Part shown: positions 15,999-24,800 of the stretch, piece by piece
Layout: every line of letters starts with the position of its first letter
How positions within the stretch are numbered: the first letter of the stretch is position 1
Assembly (NCBI GenBank): GCA_934650975.1
Contig: CAKUFW010000016.1
Span: 1-33,900, forward strand
Reading direction: 5' to 3'
DNA from: an uncultured Collinsella sp.
Lineage (GTDB): Bacteria; Actinomycetota; Coriobacteriia; Coriobacteriales; Coriobacteriaceae
Length of the DNA stretch: 33,900 nt
Translations under genes and position numbers: made by a program
Notes under the pieces: model-generated
The model's database searches: none
What the model was told of the DNA's origin: nothing
Seen by the model: only the letters and a program-made list of their open reading frames with translations

Positions 15999-16913
15999 CT
16001 AGTGATACAGCCCCGGCTGATAGTGGTACTCGTTGCTCACATGCGGACACAGCTGCCAAAAGGCGACGGCACTCGCCGCGGCAACGTTAAGCGAATCGAC
16101 CCCATGCGCCATCGGAATGCGCACGGCACGGTCGCAGCCTGCGATGGTCTTGGCGCCCAAACCGGCACCCTCGGTACCCATAAAGATCGCCAGGCGATCA
16201 ATCCCCTGCAGAACAGGGTCGTCCAGCGACACCGAATCATCCGTCAACGCCATGGCGGCACACGAAAAACCAGCATCGTGCAGCGCCGCCAGCCCATCAT
16301 GCGGCCATATGCGCGCCTCACTGCCAATACGCGTCCAGGGTACCTGGAACACCGTGCCCATGCTCACGCGGGCCGAACGGCGATACAGCGGGTCGCAGCA
16401 GGTGGGACTCACCAGAATGCCATCGACATTCAGCGCAGCAGCCGAGCGGAAAATTGCGCCGACGTTGGTGTGGTCGACAATGCCCTCGAGCACGCACACG
16501 CGCACCGGGCGCTCCACCGCCGCCTCGACGACGCCGTCCAGAAACTCCGCGACCGGAATCTGACGCGGACGACGGAATGCCGCGAGCGCACCGCGCGTCA
16601 CGTTAAAGCCCGTCAGCTGCTCCATAAGCTCCATCGAGGCCACGAACACGGGAACCGGGCCCGCACCCTCGCGTAGCGTCAGGCGCTCAAACAGCGGCAT
16701 CATCTGGTCGAGCCAGCGCTCGCCCAAAAGAAAGCTCACCGGCTCGTATCCGGCTCGCACCGCGCGCTCGATGACCTTGGCGCTCTCGGCGATAAAGATG
16801 CCCTTCTGCGGCTCCAGCACGCAGCGCAGCTCACGCTCGGTCAGTCGCACATAGGCATCGAGCCGGTCATCCTCGAGCGAATCGATTCGCAGAACCTCAA
16901 CGGCATCAGTCAT
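15999..16913 (-). CDS. TrmH/SpoU-family RNA 2'-O-methyltransferase
   Basis: This SPOUT-fold enzyme methylates a ribose in rRNA or tRNA using S-adenosylmethionine. The three family motifs are present: motif 1 DHTNVGAIFRSA (147-158, with N150 and R156), motif 2 MGTEGAGL (245-252), and motif 3 VRIPMAHGVDSLNVAAA (264-280). These make up the knotted SAM pocket. The N-terminal 100 residues are the substrate-binding domain seen in RlmB/TsnR-like proteins. The ATG at 16913 gives 304 residues; GAAAGG is 11 nt upstream, a slightly long spacing. Its RNA target cannot be assigned. It follows folA after 109 nt with a hairpin between, so it is probably transcribed separately. Confidence 0.9.
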   Translation of the reverse strand: MTDAVEVLRIDSLEDDRLDAYVRLTERELRCVLEPQKGIFIAESAKVIERAVRAGYEPVSFLLGERWLDQMMPLFERLTLREGAGPVPVFVASMELMEQLTGFNVTRGALAAFRRPRQIPVAEFLDGVVEAAVERPVRVCVLEGIVDHTNVGAIFRSAAALNVDGILVSPTCCDPLYRRSARVSMGTVFQVPWTRIGSEARIWPHDGLAALHDAGFSCAAMALTDDSVSLDDPVLQGIDRLAIFMGTEGAGLGAKTIAGCDRAVRIPMAHGVDSLNVAAASAVAFWQLCPHVSNEYHYQPGLYH

Positions 16914-16950
16914 AACAGCCAGCCCGCACCTTTCTTTGCAGCACCTATAC

Positions 16951-16981
16951 AAATATCGGGGCAACGCCATGCGCCGCCCCG
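16951..16981 (-). terminator. Hairpin after folA, weak terminator
   Basis: CGGGGCAACGC (16957-16967) pairs with GCGCCGCCCCG (16971-16981) around CAT, with two G-T pairs, and is followed on the minus strand by ATATTTGT. The stem is strong but the U-tract is poor, so termination may be partial. Confidence 0.5.
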
Positions 16982-17022
16982 TCACTCATTCCAACCCGAT
17001 AATACCGAAGGGATAATCGGAC

Positions 17023-17550
17023 TTACGCCTCGATACGACGATACGTGACGAACTCATATTTGAGGCCCTCGTCGCCCTCGCCAGCGGCAATCGTCGCGAC
17101 CTCGCCGGCATGCGCAATCTTCCACGCGGGATCGGCATCCAGATCGGGAAAATACGTATCAACAGCATGCACGCAATGATTGTGCGTGACTTCGGCCTCC
17201 ACGCAATACGGCAAGAACTGCCGATACACATCACCGCCGCCAATCACCCATGCGATCGGCTCATCGGCAACCGCGGCGAGCGCCTCGTTAACGCTATGCA
17301 CCACGTCCACGCCCTCGGGCGCAAAGCCCTCGTCGCGCGTAAGCACGATATTGCGGCGATTCTTAAGCGGTCGCCCACCGGGAAAACTCAGCAGGGTCTT
17401 GCGGCCCATAATGACCGGATGGCCCTTGGTGCACGCCACGAAATGACGCATGTCGGCGCGATTGGATACCACCATATCGCCCTCGCAGCCAATGCCCCAG
17501 TCATCGCACACGGCGACAATGGCGGAAAGCTTACACGTCACGCTCGTCAC
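17023..17550 (-). CDS. folA: Dihydrofolate reductase
   Basis: The enzyme reduces dihydrofolate to tetrahydrofolate with NADPH, regenerating the cofactor oxidised by the upstream thymidylate synthase. Family blocks: AIVAVCDDWGIGCEGDMVV near the N-terminus, MGRKT for NADPH binding, NIVLTRD, and VIGGGDVYRQFLPY. About 172-175 residues is normal. The frame starts with GTG at 17550, immediately after the thyA stop. A second in-frame GTG at 17541 has AGGTGA 5 nt upstream and may be the true start. The abutting order thyA-folA implies one transcript and coupled translation. Confidence 0.95.
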   Translation of the reverse strand: MTSVTCKLSAIVAVCDDWGIGCEGDMVVSNRADMRHFVACTKGHPVIMGRKTLLSFPGGRPLKNRRNIVLTRDEGFAPEGVDVVHSVNEALAAVADEPIAWVIGGGDVYRQFLPYCVEAEVTHNHCVHAVDTYFPDLDADPAWKIAHAGEVATIAAGEGDEGLKYEFVTYRRIEA

Positions 17551-18399
17551 CTACACCGCGATAGGGATGTTCTTGACCTGCGGGCCGTGCTCATAGCCCT
17601 CGACGATCAAGTCGTCGGTCGTAAACGTATAGAAGTCATGCACATCGGGGTTGAGCGTCACCTTGGGCGCCGCAAACTGCGGGCGCTCAATAAGCTCGCG
17701 GACGATATCGACATGACGGTCGTAAATGTGAGCATCGGCAATCACGTGCAGCAGCTCGCCGGGAATCATATCGACCGACTGCGCGACCATCATCAGCAAA
17801 ATGGCGTACTGGCACACATTCCAGTTGTTCGCGGCCAAAATGTCCTGGCTGCGCTGGTTGAGAATCATGTTGAGCGTCGGCTTGTCGTCCTGCGGGCGCT
17901 GCGTCACGTTATAGGTCACGCTATAGGCGCACGGATACAGGTGCATCTCGGACAGATCGCTGAACACGTAGGTGTTCGTCATAATGCGACGGCTATACGG
18001 CGTGTGCTTAAGGTCGTACAGCACACGGTCCATCTGATCGAAGTCGCCCTCGGCATAATGGCTCTTCTGGCCAATCTGATAGCCGTAGGCCTTGCCGATG
18101 GAACCGGTCTCGTCAGCCCACTCATCCCAGATATGGCTGTTGAGGTCGTGCACGTTATTGGACTTCTTTTGATAGATCCACAGAATCTCGTCCATGGCAG
18201 ACTTGAGCGCCGTACGACGCAAGGTGAGCGCGGGGAACTCCTCGCGCAGATCGTAGCGCGCCGTAACACCGAAGTTTTTAATGGTATAGGCAGGGGTGCC
18301 GTCCTCCCACACCGGACGGACCTTTTGGCCCTCGGTAGTGGTGCCATGGTCCAAGATATCGCGGCACATGGTTACAAACTGTTGATCAGCTTTGCTCAT
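17551..18399 (-). CDS. thyA: Thymidylate synthase (ThyA type)
   Basis: ThyA converts dUMP to dTMP using methylene-tetrahydrofolate. In the 282 residues the catalytic Cys is C157 in HLYPCAYSVTYNV. RSQD is at 183-186 for phosphate binding, the conserved Asn is N194 in NNWNVCQYA, and HIYDRHV (224-230) carries the late Tyr/His block. The residue after the catalytic Cys is Ala, where E. coli-type enzymes have His (PCH). AGGAGG sits 4 nt before the ATG. A -10-like TACAAT lies 35 nt upstream on the minus strand. It heads a two-gene thyA-folA unit, divergent from the DUF134-NifX gene. Confidence 0.96.
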   Translation of the reverse strand: MSKADQQFVTMCRDILDHGTTTEGQKVRPVWEDGTPAYTIKNFGVTARYDLREEFPALTLRRTALKSAMDEILWIYQKKSNNVHDLNSHIWDEWADETGSIGKAYGYQIGQKSHYAEGDFDQMDRVLYDLKHTPYSRRIMTNTYVFSDLSEMHLYPCAYSVTYNVTQRPQDDKPTLNMILNQRSQDILAANNWNVCQYAILLMMVAQSVDMIPGELLHVIADAHIYDRHVDIVRELIERPQFAAPKVTLNPDVHDFYTFTTDDLIVEGYEHGPQVKNIPIAV

Positions 18400-18433
18400 T
18401 GACCCTCCTGTCAGTAGCCTATTGGCGATTTTT

Positions 18434-18439
18434 ATTGTA
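18434..18439 (-). promoter_or_regulatory. Possible -10 element of thyA-folA
   Basis: The minus strand reads TACAAT here, one base from the TATAAT consensus, inside the only AT-rich patch before thyA. No good -35 is seen 16-18 nt upstream. Confidence 0.35.
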
Positions 18440-18485
18440 GCCCAGGCGCGCTCGACCCCACAGCCCTAACATAAGCCGTCATTTC

Positions 18486-18550
18486 TGACATATGCCAAAA
18501 ATGCCTTGCGCCCCACGACCAACGAGTTATCCTATTGTTGACATATGTCA
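18486..18550 (+). promoter_or_regulatory. Two-site palindromic operator upstream of the DUF134-NifX gene
   Basis: TGACATATGTCA (18539-18550) is a perfect 12-bp palindrome ending 14 nt before the start codon. TGACATATGCCA (18486-18497) matches it at 11 of 12 bases. The two begin 53 nt apart, close to five helical turns. They flank a possible promoter (TTGCGC 18506-18511, 16 nt, TATCCT 18528-18533). The layout suits autorepression or looping by a dimeric regulator. The DUF134 helix-turn-helix of the adjacent gene is the obvious candidate, but this is inferred. Confidence 0.55.
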
Positions 18551-18564
18551 GATAAGGAGTGCGC

Positions 18565-19329
18565 ATGGCAGGAAGACGCGAAAAACTTCGCCGCGTCGGG
18601 ATCATTCCCGAATACCGCGGCTTTACCCCTGATGGCCTAGCCAGCGGCGACGCCATCGACATGACCGTCGACGAGCTCGAGGTGCTGCGCCTGTGCGACC
18701 TCGAAGGCCTCAACCAAGAGGCAGTCGCACAGCAGATGGACATCGCCCGTGCCACGGTGGCGGCCATTTGCAGCCGCGCGCATCGAAAGGTGGCAAACGC
18801 CTTGGTCAACGGACGAGCGCTCATCATCGAGGGCGGTACTATCGCGTACTCCCCCATCGCAACAACGACGGCCACATGGCCAGCAAAGGAGGTCGGCATC
18901 ATGAGGGTGGCAACCACGTACGACAACGGCAACATCTTTATGCACTTTGGACGCAGCGAGCAGTTCAAGATCTACGACATTCAGGACGGCAAGGTGCTCA
19001 ACGAGCAGGTCGTGGGCACCGGCGGCACCGGCCACGGCGCCCTTGCGGGCCTCCTTGCCAACGGCGGCGTGGACACGCTCATCTGCGGCGGCATCGGCGG
19101 CGGCGCCATCAATGCGCTCGCCCAGGCCGGCATCACCGTCTATGCCGGCGCCCAGGGCAGTTGCGACGCCTGCGTCGAAGCCCTTATCGCCGGCACGCTC
19201 GCGCAGAACGGCGAGGCCACGTGCGACTGCCATGGTCACGACCACGAGCGCGCCCACGAGCATGGCGAGTCCTGCGGCTGCCACGGTCACCACGACCACG
19301 AGGGCCACGAAGGCTGCGGCTGCCACTAA
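18565..19329 (+). CDS. DUF134 (UPF0251) DNA-binding domain fused to a NifX/NafY-type FeMo-cofactor-like domain
   Basis: The 254-residue protein has three parts. Residues 1-95 are a DUF134 domain: RREKLRRVG, then a sigma-like helix-turn-helix in ELEVLRLCDLEGLNQEAVAQ and RATVAAICSRAHRKVANAL. Residues about 113-212 are a dinitrogenase iron-molybdenum cofactor domain (MRVATTYDNGNIFMHFGRSE, GGIGGGAINALAQAGI, CDACVEALIAG). Residues 219-254 are a His/Cys-rich tail of repeated CHGH/HEH units suited to metal binding. AAGGAG 5 nt upstream fixes the ATG at 18565. No nitrogenase gene is visible; such proteins in non-fixers are thought to bind metal or Fe-S clusters, which is an inference. A second strong ribosome site lies inside the gene. 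Confidence 0.85.
   Translation: MAGRREKLRRVGIIPEYRGFTPDGLASGDAIDMTVDELEVLRLCDLEGLNQEAVAQQMDIARATVAAICSRAHRKVANALVNGRALIIEGGTIAYSPIATTTATWPAKEVGIMRVATTYDNGNIFMHFGRSEQFKIYDIQDGKVLNEQVVGTGGTGHGALAGLLANGGVDTLICGGIGGGAINALAQAGITVYAGAQGSCDACVEALIAGTLAQNGEATCDCHGHDHERAHEHGESCGCHGHHDHEGHEGCGCH
18885..18903 (+). other. Internal ribosome binding site and start codon within the fusion gene
   Basis: AAAGGAGG (18885-18892) lies 8 nt before an in-frame ATG (18901), which is exactly the first residue (M113) of the NifX-like domain. The codons encode the linker PAKEVGIM. A free NifX-like protein of 142 residues with the metal-binding tail could be made from the same mRNA. Confidence 0.55.
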
Positions 19330-19392
19330 CAGAACGGCAAACCAAGCTCGGGGTGCAACGTCGCACGCGACCCGAATATCCAGCCCCACAAC

Positions 19393-19423
19393 AAAGGCCA
19401 CCCGGAACTTCCGAGTGGCCTTT
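19393..19423. terminator. Hairpin between convergent DUF134-NifX gene and ffh
   Basis: AAAGGCCAC (19393-19401) pairs with GTGGCCTTT (19415-19423), and the interior (CGGAA/TTCCG) can extend the stem. Only three T residues follow on either strand, so it is a modest bidirectional terminator. It lies 63 nt after one stop and 25 nt after the other. Confidence 0.65.
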
Positions 19424-19448
19424 GCCATATCAAACTGCAATTACAGCT

Positions 19449-20924
19449 CTACTTTTTATTGCGCATCTGCGCTTCCATCTGGCGCAGCAGGTCCATATCG
19501 GACTTGGGGCCGCCCGTTCCCAGGCCGCCCATGCCGCCCAGACCCATGGCGTCCAACCCGGGGATATTGGGCATGCGCATCTTCTTGCCCTTCTTACCCT
19601 TTTTGCCCTTCTTGCCGCCGGCCTGCGCCTGATTGGCCATCGTGCGCATGCGGCCCATCATCTTATTCATCTCGCCCCACTGCTTCATAAGGCTGTTGAC
19701 CTCGGTGGGGGTCACGCCGGCACCCTTGGCAATGCGGGCACGGCGCTGGCCGTTGATGATGGAGGGACGCAGACGCTCCTCCTTGGTCATCGACATGATG
19801 ATGGCCTCATTCTTATCGAAGATGCCCTCGTCCAGGTTGCCGCCCATCTGGTTGAGCGCGCGCTGGCCACCGGGGAGCATACCCAGGATGCCCTTCATGC
19901 CGCCCATCTTCTTGACGGCCTTCATCTGGTCGAGCATGTCGTTCATGGTAAAGCCCTCGCGCAGCATGCGCTCAGCGGCCTCGAGCTGCTCGGCGTCGGC
20001 GGCCTCCTGGGCCTTCTCGATAATGCCGACGACGTCGCCCATGCCCAGAATGCGCTTGGCCATGCGATCGGGATAGAACGGCTCCAGCGAATCGGGCTTC
20101 TCGCCCATACTCACGAACTTGATGGGCTTACCGGTCACCTGGCGCACCGAAAGTGCGCCACCGCCACGGGCGTCGCCGTCGAGCTTGGAGATAATCACGC
20201 CGTCAAAGTCGGTGCGCTCCGCAAAGGTCGAAACGACGTTGACGATGTCCTGGCCGGTCATGGCGTCGACGACCATCAGCACCTGGTCGGGCTTGACAGC
20301 CTTCTTGATGTCGACGGCCTCCTGCATCATCTGCTCGTCGATCTGCAGACGGCCGGCGGTATCGACGATGACCACGTCGCGCAGGTGGTCGACGGCCTCC
20401 TGGATGGCACCCTTGGCGATGTCGACCGGGTGCGCACCGTCGCCGCGGAAGACCGGCACGCCAATCTCGCCACCGAGCGTGGCCAGCTGGTCCGCTGCGG
20501 CGGGACGGTAAACGTCGCACGCGGCGAGCAGCGGCGAGCGGCCCTGTTTCTTGAGCAGGTAGGCCAGCTTTACGGCCGCCGTGGTCTTACCGGAACCCTG
20601 CAGGCCCACGAGCATGATGACGTTAGGGATACGGTTGCTAAAGACGAGCTTGCTCTCGGTGGAGCCGAGCATCTCGGTGAGCTCGTCGAGCACGATCTTG
20701 ACGACGTTTTGCGCCGGCGACAGCGACTCCATGACCTCAGCGGTCATGCAGCGCTCCTTGGTCTTGGCGACAAACTCCTTGACGACCTTAAAGTTGACGT
20801 CGGCCTCGAGCAGCGCCATGCGAATGTCGCGCATGGCCGAGGTGATATCGGCCTCGGTCAGCTTACCCTTGCCGCGCAGGCGGTCAAATGTGTCGTTGAG
20901 GCGATCGCTCAGGGAATCAAACAC
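19449..20924 (-). CDS. ffh: Signal recognition particle protein Ffh
   Basis: The GTPase subunit of the signal recognition particle binds 4.5S RNA and signal peptides and delivers ribosomes to FtsY. The N domain covers about residues 1-90. The G domain starts with GLQGSGKTT (107-115), followed by VDTAGR and SKLDGDARGG. The M domain begins near residue 325, and the tail after it is rich in Met, Gly and Lys (MRMPNIPGLDAMGLGG). Length 491 is slightly long because of this tail. The start is GTG at 20924; its AAGGAG overlaps the ftsY stop codon, so the pair is translationally coupled. It is the last gene of the rnc-smc-ftsY-ffh run. Confidence 0.97.
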   Translation of the reverse strand: MFDSLSDRLNDTFDRLRGKGKLTEADITSAMRDIRMALLEADVNFKVVKEFVAKTKERCMTAEVMESLSPAQNVVKIVLDELTEMLGSTESKLVFSNRIPNVIMLVGLQGSGKTTAAVKLAYLLKKQGRSPLLAACDVYRPAAADQLATLGGEIGVPVFRGDGAHPVDIAKGAIQEAVDHLRDVVIVDTAGRLQIDEQMMQEAVDIKKAVKPDQVLMVVDAMTGQDIVNVVSTFAERTDFDGVIISKLDGDARGGGALSVRQVTGKPIKFVSMGEKPDSLEPFYPDRMAKRILGMGDVVGIIEKAQEAADAEQLEAAERMLREGFTMNDMLDQMKAVKKMGGMKGILGMLPGGQRALNQMGGNLDEGIFDKNEAIIMSMTKEERLRPSIINGQRRARIAKGAGVTPTEVNSLMKQWGEMNKMMGRMRTMANQAQAGGKKGKKGKKGKKMRMPNIPGLDAMGLGGMGGLGTGGPKSDMDLLRQMEAQMRNKK

Positions 20925-20934
20925 TAGCTACTCC

Positions 20935-21852
20935 TTAGTTGGACTCGCCCACCAGGGCGCGGCAGAAATCTTTGGCGTTAAACTCCTGCAGGTCATCAAC
21001 CTGCTCACCCACGCCGATGCGAAGGATCGGAAGCTTGAGCTTCTCGGCCACGGCCATGGCGATACCGCCCTTTGCCGTGCCGTCGAGCTTAGTCATGATA
21101 ATACCGTCCAGGCCCAGCGCCTCGTTAAACTCGAGCGCCTGGTTCAGGCCGTTCTGGCCGGTGGCGGCATCGATCACGAGCACGACCGAGACCGGCATGG
21201 GGCCGGCGGCCATATTGGCGGCACGCTTACGGGTCACGTTGACCACCTTGGCGAGCTCGCGCATGAGCTCGGGGCTCGTGTGCAGACGGCCGGCGGTATC
21301 GATGAGCACCAGGTCGCTGCCGCGTTTATCGGCCTCGTCGAGCACGTCGTAGCACACGCTCGCCGGATCGGAGCCGCGGTCGCGCTTGATGACCGGCACG
21401 CCGGCGCGCTGGCCCCACACATCGAGCTGCTCGATAGCGGCGGCACGGAAGGTATCGGCCGAACCGATCACGACGTTCTTGCCGCGGGCGGCCATGGCAC
21501 TCGCGATCTTGCCGACCGTGGTGGTCTTGCCGGCGCCGTTGATGCCGACGAACAGCACGCAGCTCGGCGTATCGGAGAACGGATCGCGCTCGACGGGCAC
21601 AAAGTGACCCTCGAGCTGCTCGGCCAGGGCGCGGCGAAGCTGCGGGGCGGTCTTGAGGTTCTTCTTGGCCGCCACGTCGCGCAGGTCATCGGAGACCTGA
21701 ATGGCAACCTCGGCACCCATGTCACCCATAACGAGGGTGTCCTCAAGGTCCTCCCAAAAATCCTCGTCGACCTCGCCGCCAAAGTAGAAGACCTCGTTGA
21801 GGGCCTCACGGCTGCGCTCAAGTCCGCGCGAGAGTGCGTCAAAGAATCCCAT
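20935..21852 (-). CDS. ftsY: Signal recognition particle receptor FtsY
   Basis: The membrane-associated GTPase pairs with Ffh to bring translating ribosomes to SecYEG. The 305 residues hold an NG core without the long acidic A domain of E. coli FtsY. The first helix, MGFFDALSRGLERSREAL, is amphipathic and suits lipid binding. GTPase motifs are GINGAGKTTT (103-112), DTAGR and TKLDGTAKGG. The ATG overlaps the smc stop by one base (TAATG). Order smc-ftsY-ffh is conserved in Gram-positive bacteria. Confidence 0.97.
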   Translation of the reverse strand: MGFFDALSRGLERSREALNEVFYFGGEVDEDFWEDLEDTLVMGDMGAEVAIQVSDDLRDVAAKKNLKTAPQLRRALAEQLEGHFVPVERDPFSDTPSCVLFVGINGAGKTTTVGKIASAMAARGKNVVIGSADTFRAAAIEQLDVWGQRAGVPVIKRDRGSDPASVCYDVLDEADKRGSDLVLIDTAGRLHTSPELMRELAKVVNVTRKRAANMAAGPMPVSVVLVIDAATGQNGLNQALEFNEALGLDGIIMTKLDGTAKGGIAMAVAEKLKLPILRIGVGEQVDDLQEFNAKDFCRALVGESN

Positions 21853-24800
21853 TATGCATTCACGACCTTTCCGGTTTCGCGATCGAGTTTTTGCGAGACG
21901 ACGCGACTGACGCCGTCGGCTTGCATCGAGACGCCGTAGAGAACGTCAGCGTCCTCCATAGTACGGCGCTGATGCGAGATTACCAAGAGCTGCGTATCGG
22001 AACGCAGCACATCGAGGGCGCCGATGAGCTTGGACAGGTTGGCGTCGTCGAGCGCCGCCTCGACCTCGTCCAGCACATAGAACGGAACCGTGCGCGTACG
22101 GTACACGGCAAAGAGCAGGGCAAGCGCCGTCAGGCTCTTCTCACCACCGGACATGAGCATCATCTTGGTGATGCGCTTGCCGCGCGGCTGCGCCACGACC
22201 TCGATACCCGTCTCGGCCGGATGCTCGGGATCGGTCATCTCAAGGTGTGCCTGGCCGCCCGGGAAGAGCATGGCGAAGATCTCGCGGAAATTCGCGTCGA
22301 CCTTCTCAAAGGTTACCAGGAACGCCTTGCGCATCTTACGGTCGATGGCCACGGTGATCTTCGTGAGCGCCTTACGCGCGCTTTCCAGATCGGCAAGCTG
22401 CTCCTCGATGTAGTCGGCACGGCGCTTGAGCTGCTCGTACTCCTCCATGGCAACCTGGTTTACGGGGCCCAAGTTGTTGATCTGGCGCACGAGCTGGTTG
22501 AGCTCGCGCTCGGCCGCGTCGCGATCGGTGGGAGCCGGCAGCATAAGCGCCTCCTCGAGCACCGTGGTGCCGTCGGCCGTGATGGCCTTGATCGCGGCCT
22601 CCACCTGCACCTCGAGCTTGCCGCGTGCGACCTTGAACTCGTTTTGCGTCGCGGCGGCGGAATCGACCCTCTCTTTGGCACGGGCGACCTCGGCCTTGGC
22701 GTCCTCGATGGTCTTCTTGAGCGAAGCCGAGTCCGCCTCCTCCAGAGAGGCCTGGTCGCGCAGGCGCGCGGCCCAGTCCGAGGCGCGCTCCAACAGGGCA
22801 GAGTAGCGCTCGTGCATGGGATCGACGCGCAGGCGCAGCAGCTCGAGCGAGCGCGAGGCCTGACGCGTCCCGCGGATACGGCGGTCGATGCCCTCCAGGC
22901 GATGCTCTAGATCGGGCACGCGGCCCTTCAGTGAACGCAGGCGCTCGCTCGTCTGGGCCAGGCGCACCTTGGCGTCGGCGAGCTTGCCGGCGGCCTCGGA
23001 GTCATCGCGACGCACGCGATCGAGTTCGTCATTGGCCTCGGCAATCTGCAGACCCAGGTCACTCGCCTGCGCGCGAGCCTCATCGCGCGAGCGGGTAAGC
23101 TCGTCCACACGGGGACGCGCGGCGCGAACGGCCTCGGCGGCCTGCTCGCGACGCTTGGAAATGCGCACGCGCTCGACCTCGGCGTTGTTAGCGCTTTGCT
23201 CCAGGCGGCCGATCTCGGAGAGCAGCGAGCGGCGCTCGCCCTCAAGACGGGCAATCTCACCGGCGGCATCGCCCTCGGCGGCACGTGCCTCCTCAACGGC
23301 CGCATTGGCCTCGACGACCTGATCCGACACACGCTCAAACACGACAGCCAGATCGGGCTCCAGGCCTTCCAGCTCGCGGATACGACGTTTGCGCTCCAGA
23401 GCGCCCGAAGCCTCTCCGGCATCGAGGCCCACGCGCACCAATCCGCCGCAGGCAACACGCGCGCCATCGGGGGTCACATAGGTCACGCCATCAACGACCG
23501 GCGCAGACAGTGCGGCAGCCAAGTCATCGACCACGTAATAGCCGCCGAGCAGTGCCTCGACAACCGGACCATAACCGGCGCGCACGGACAGGCGGTCGAC
23601 CAGACGCGAACCGACAGCGCCCTCGGCGGCAGCAGAGCCGCTCACGCCGCGCGACATCAGCAGTGCCTCACCCGAGGCCTTCTTCTGGTCCAGGGCAGCG
23701 CGACCGGCGCGCTCGAGTGCGGCAGCGTTATCGAACAACAGGGCATCGATATCGCCGGCGAGCAGCTGCTCAACCAGGCCCTCGAGCTCGCGAGGGGCTT
23801 CGAGCACGTCGCCCAGACGGCCCGAAACATCGTCGCCCAGTGCGCCCACCAGACGACTTACGAGCGGCGAGCTGTCTGCCATGCGGGCATCGAGCTTCTT
23901 TTGGCTGGTAAGCTCCGAGCGCACCTCGGACAGCTTGTTGCGCGCTTCGCTCTCGCGATTACGCAGGTCCTTGAGGGCAGCGCGTGCCGTCTCGGTGGCC
24001 TCGCGCGCATCGTTCTGGGCCTGACGAGCCGCCTCAAGGGCACTCTCAAGCTCCTCAGCACGGTCGCGGCGGCTCTCAAGCGATGCCGTGACCTCCTCGA
24101 GCTGTTCATCGATCTGCTCCAGGCGCGAGGCATACATGTTGTCCTCGACCTCGGCATTGGAAAGCGAATCCTTCACCTTGGCGAGCTCGAGCGCGGCGTT
24201 ATCGGCCACACGCTGCACATCGCGCTGCTCGCGCGTGAGCTGCGAAATCTGCGCATCAAGCGCCACGCGGCGCTCGTGAAGCTCGGCGGCGGCAGGACCA
24301 GCGGCGTCGACGTCCTCCTGGGCCTGCATATGCGCGCCGGTCACTTCCTCGAGCTGGGCACGCGCATCCTCGAGCTCCTCGACCACGCGACGACGCTGAT
24401 GCTCGGAGCTCGAGATCTGGCCGCGCATGTCGGACAGGCGCGACACCATGTTGTGGCCCTTTTCCTCGAGCAGGCGCATGTCGGAATTAATGCGGCCGAC
24501 CACATCTTGCATATGGCGGCGCTGCTCGCCCAAGTCGCCCACAAACAGGCCCTTTTCTTCGAGCATGACCTGGAGCTTCTCGAGCTCGCGCTCTTTCTCA
24601 CCCAAGCGGTATTGCGCAAGCTCAAGCTCGGCAGCGCCCTCCTTGGAGCGGCTTTCCAGGTCGTTCCACTGCGACTGCAGCGAACGAAGCTCGTCGACGG
24701 CCAGCATCTGCGTAAGCTCGTTCGCGCGCGAGGACAGCTCTTTGTACTTGCGCGCGCGATCGACCTGACGCTCCAGCGGCCGCAGCTGACGGGCGATTTC

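Noticed and set aside
18538..18543. TTGACA as a -35 for the DUF134-NifX gene
   Set aside because: A matching -10 would fall inside the start of the coding region; the hexamer is better explained as part of the TGACATATGTCA palindrome.
19221..19326. Repeated His/Cys codons considered as a DNA repeat or CRISPR-like array
   Set aside because: The repetition is short, irregular and in frame, explained by a metal-binding protein tail; there are no regular spacers.
18693..20927. A 744-codon plus-strand frame running through the DUF134-NifX gene and opposite ffh
   Set aside because: It is out of frame with the recognised fusion protein, Arg/Pro/His-rich at first and then antisense to ffh, and it crosses a terminator hairpin.
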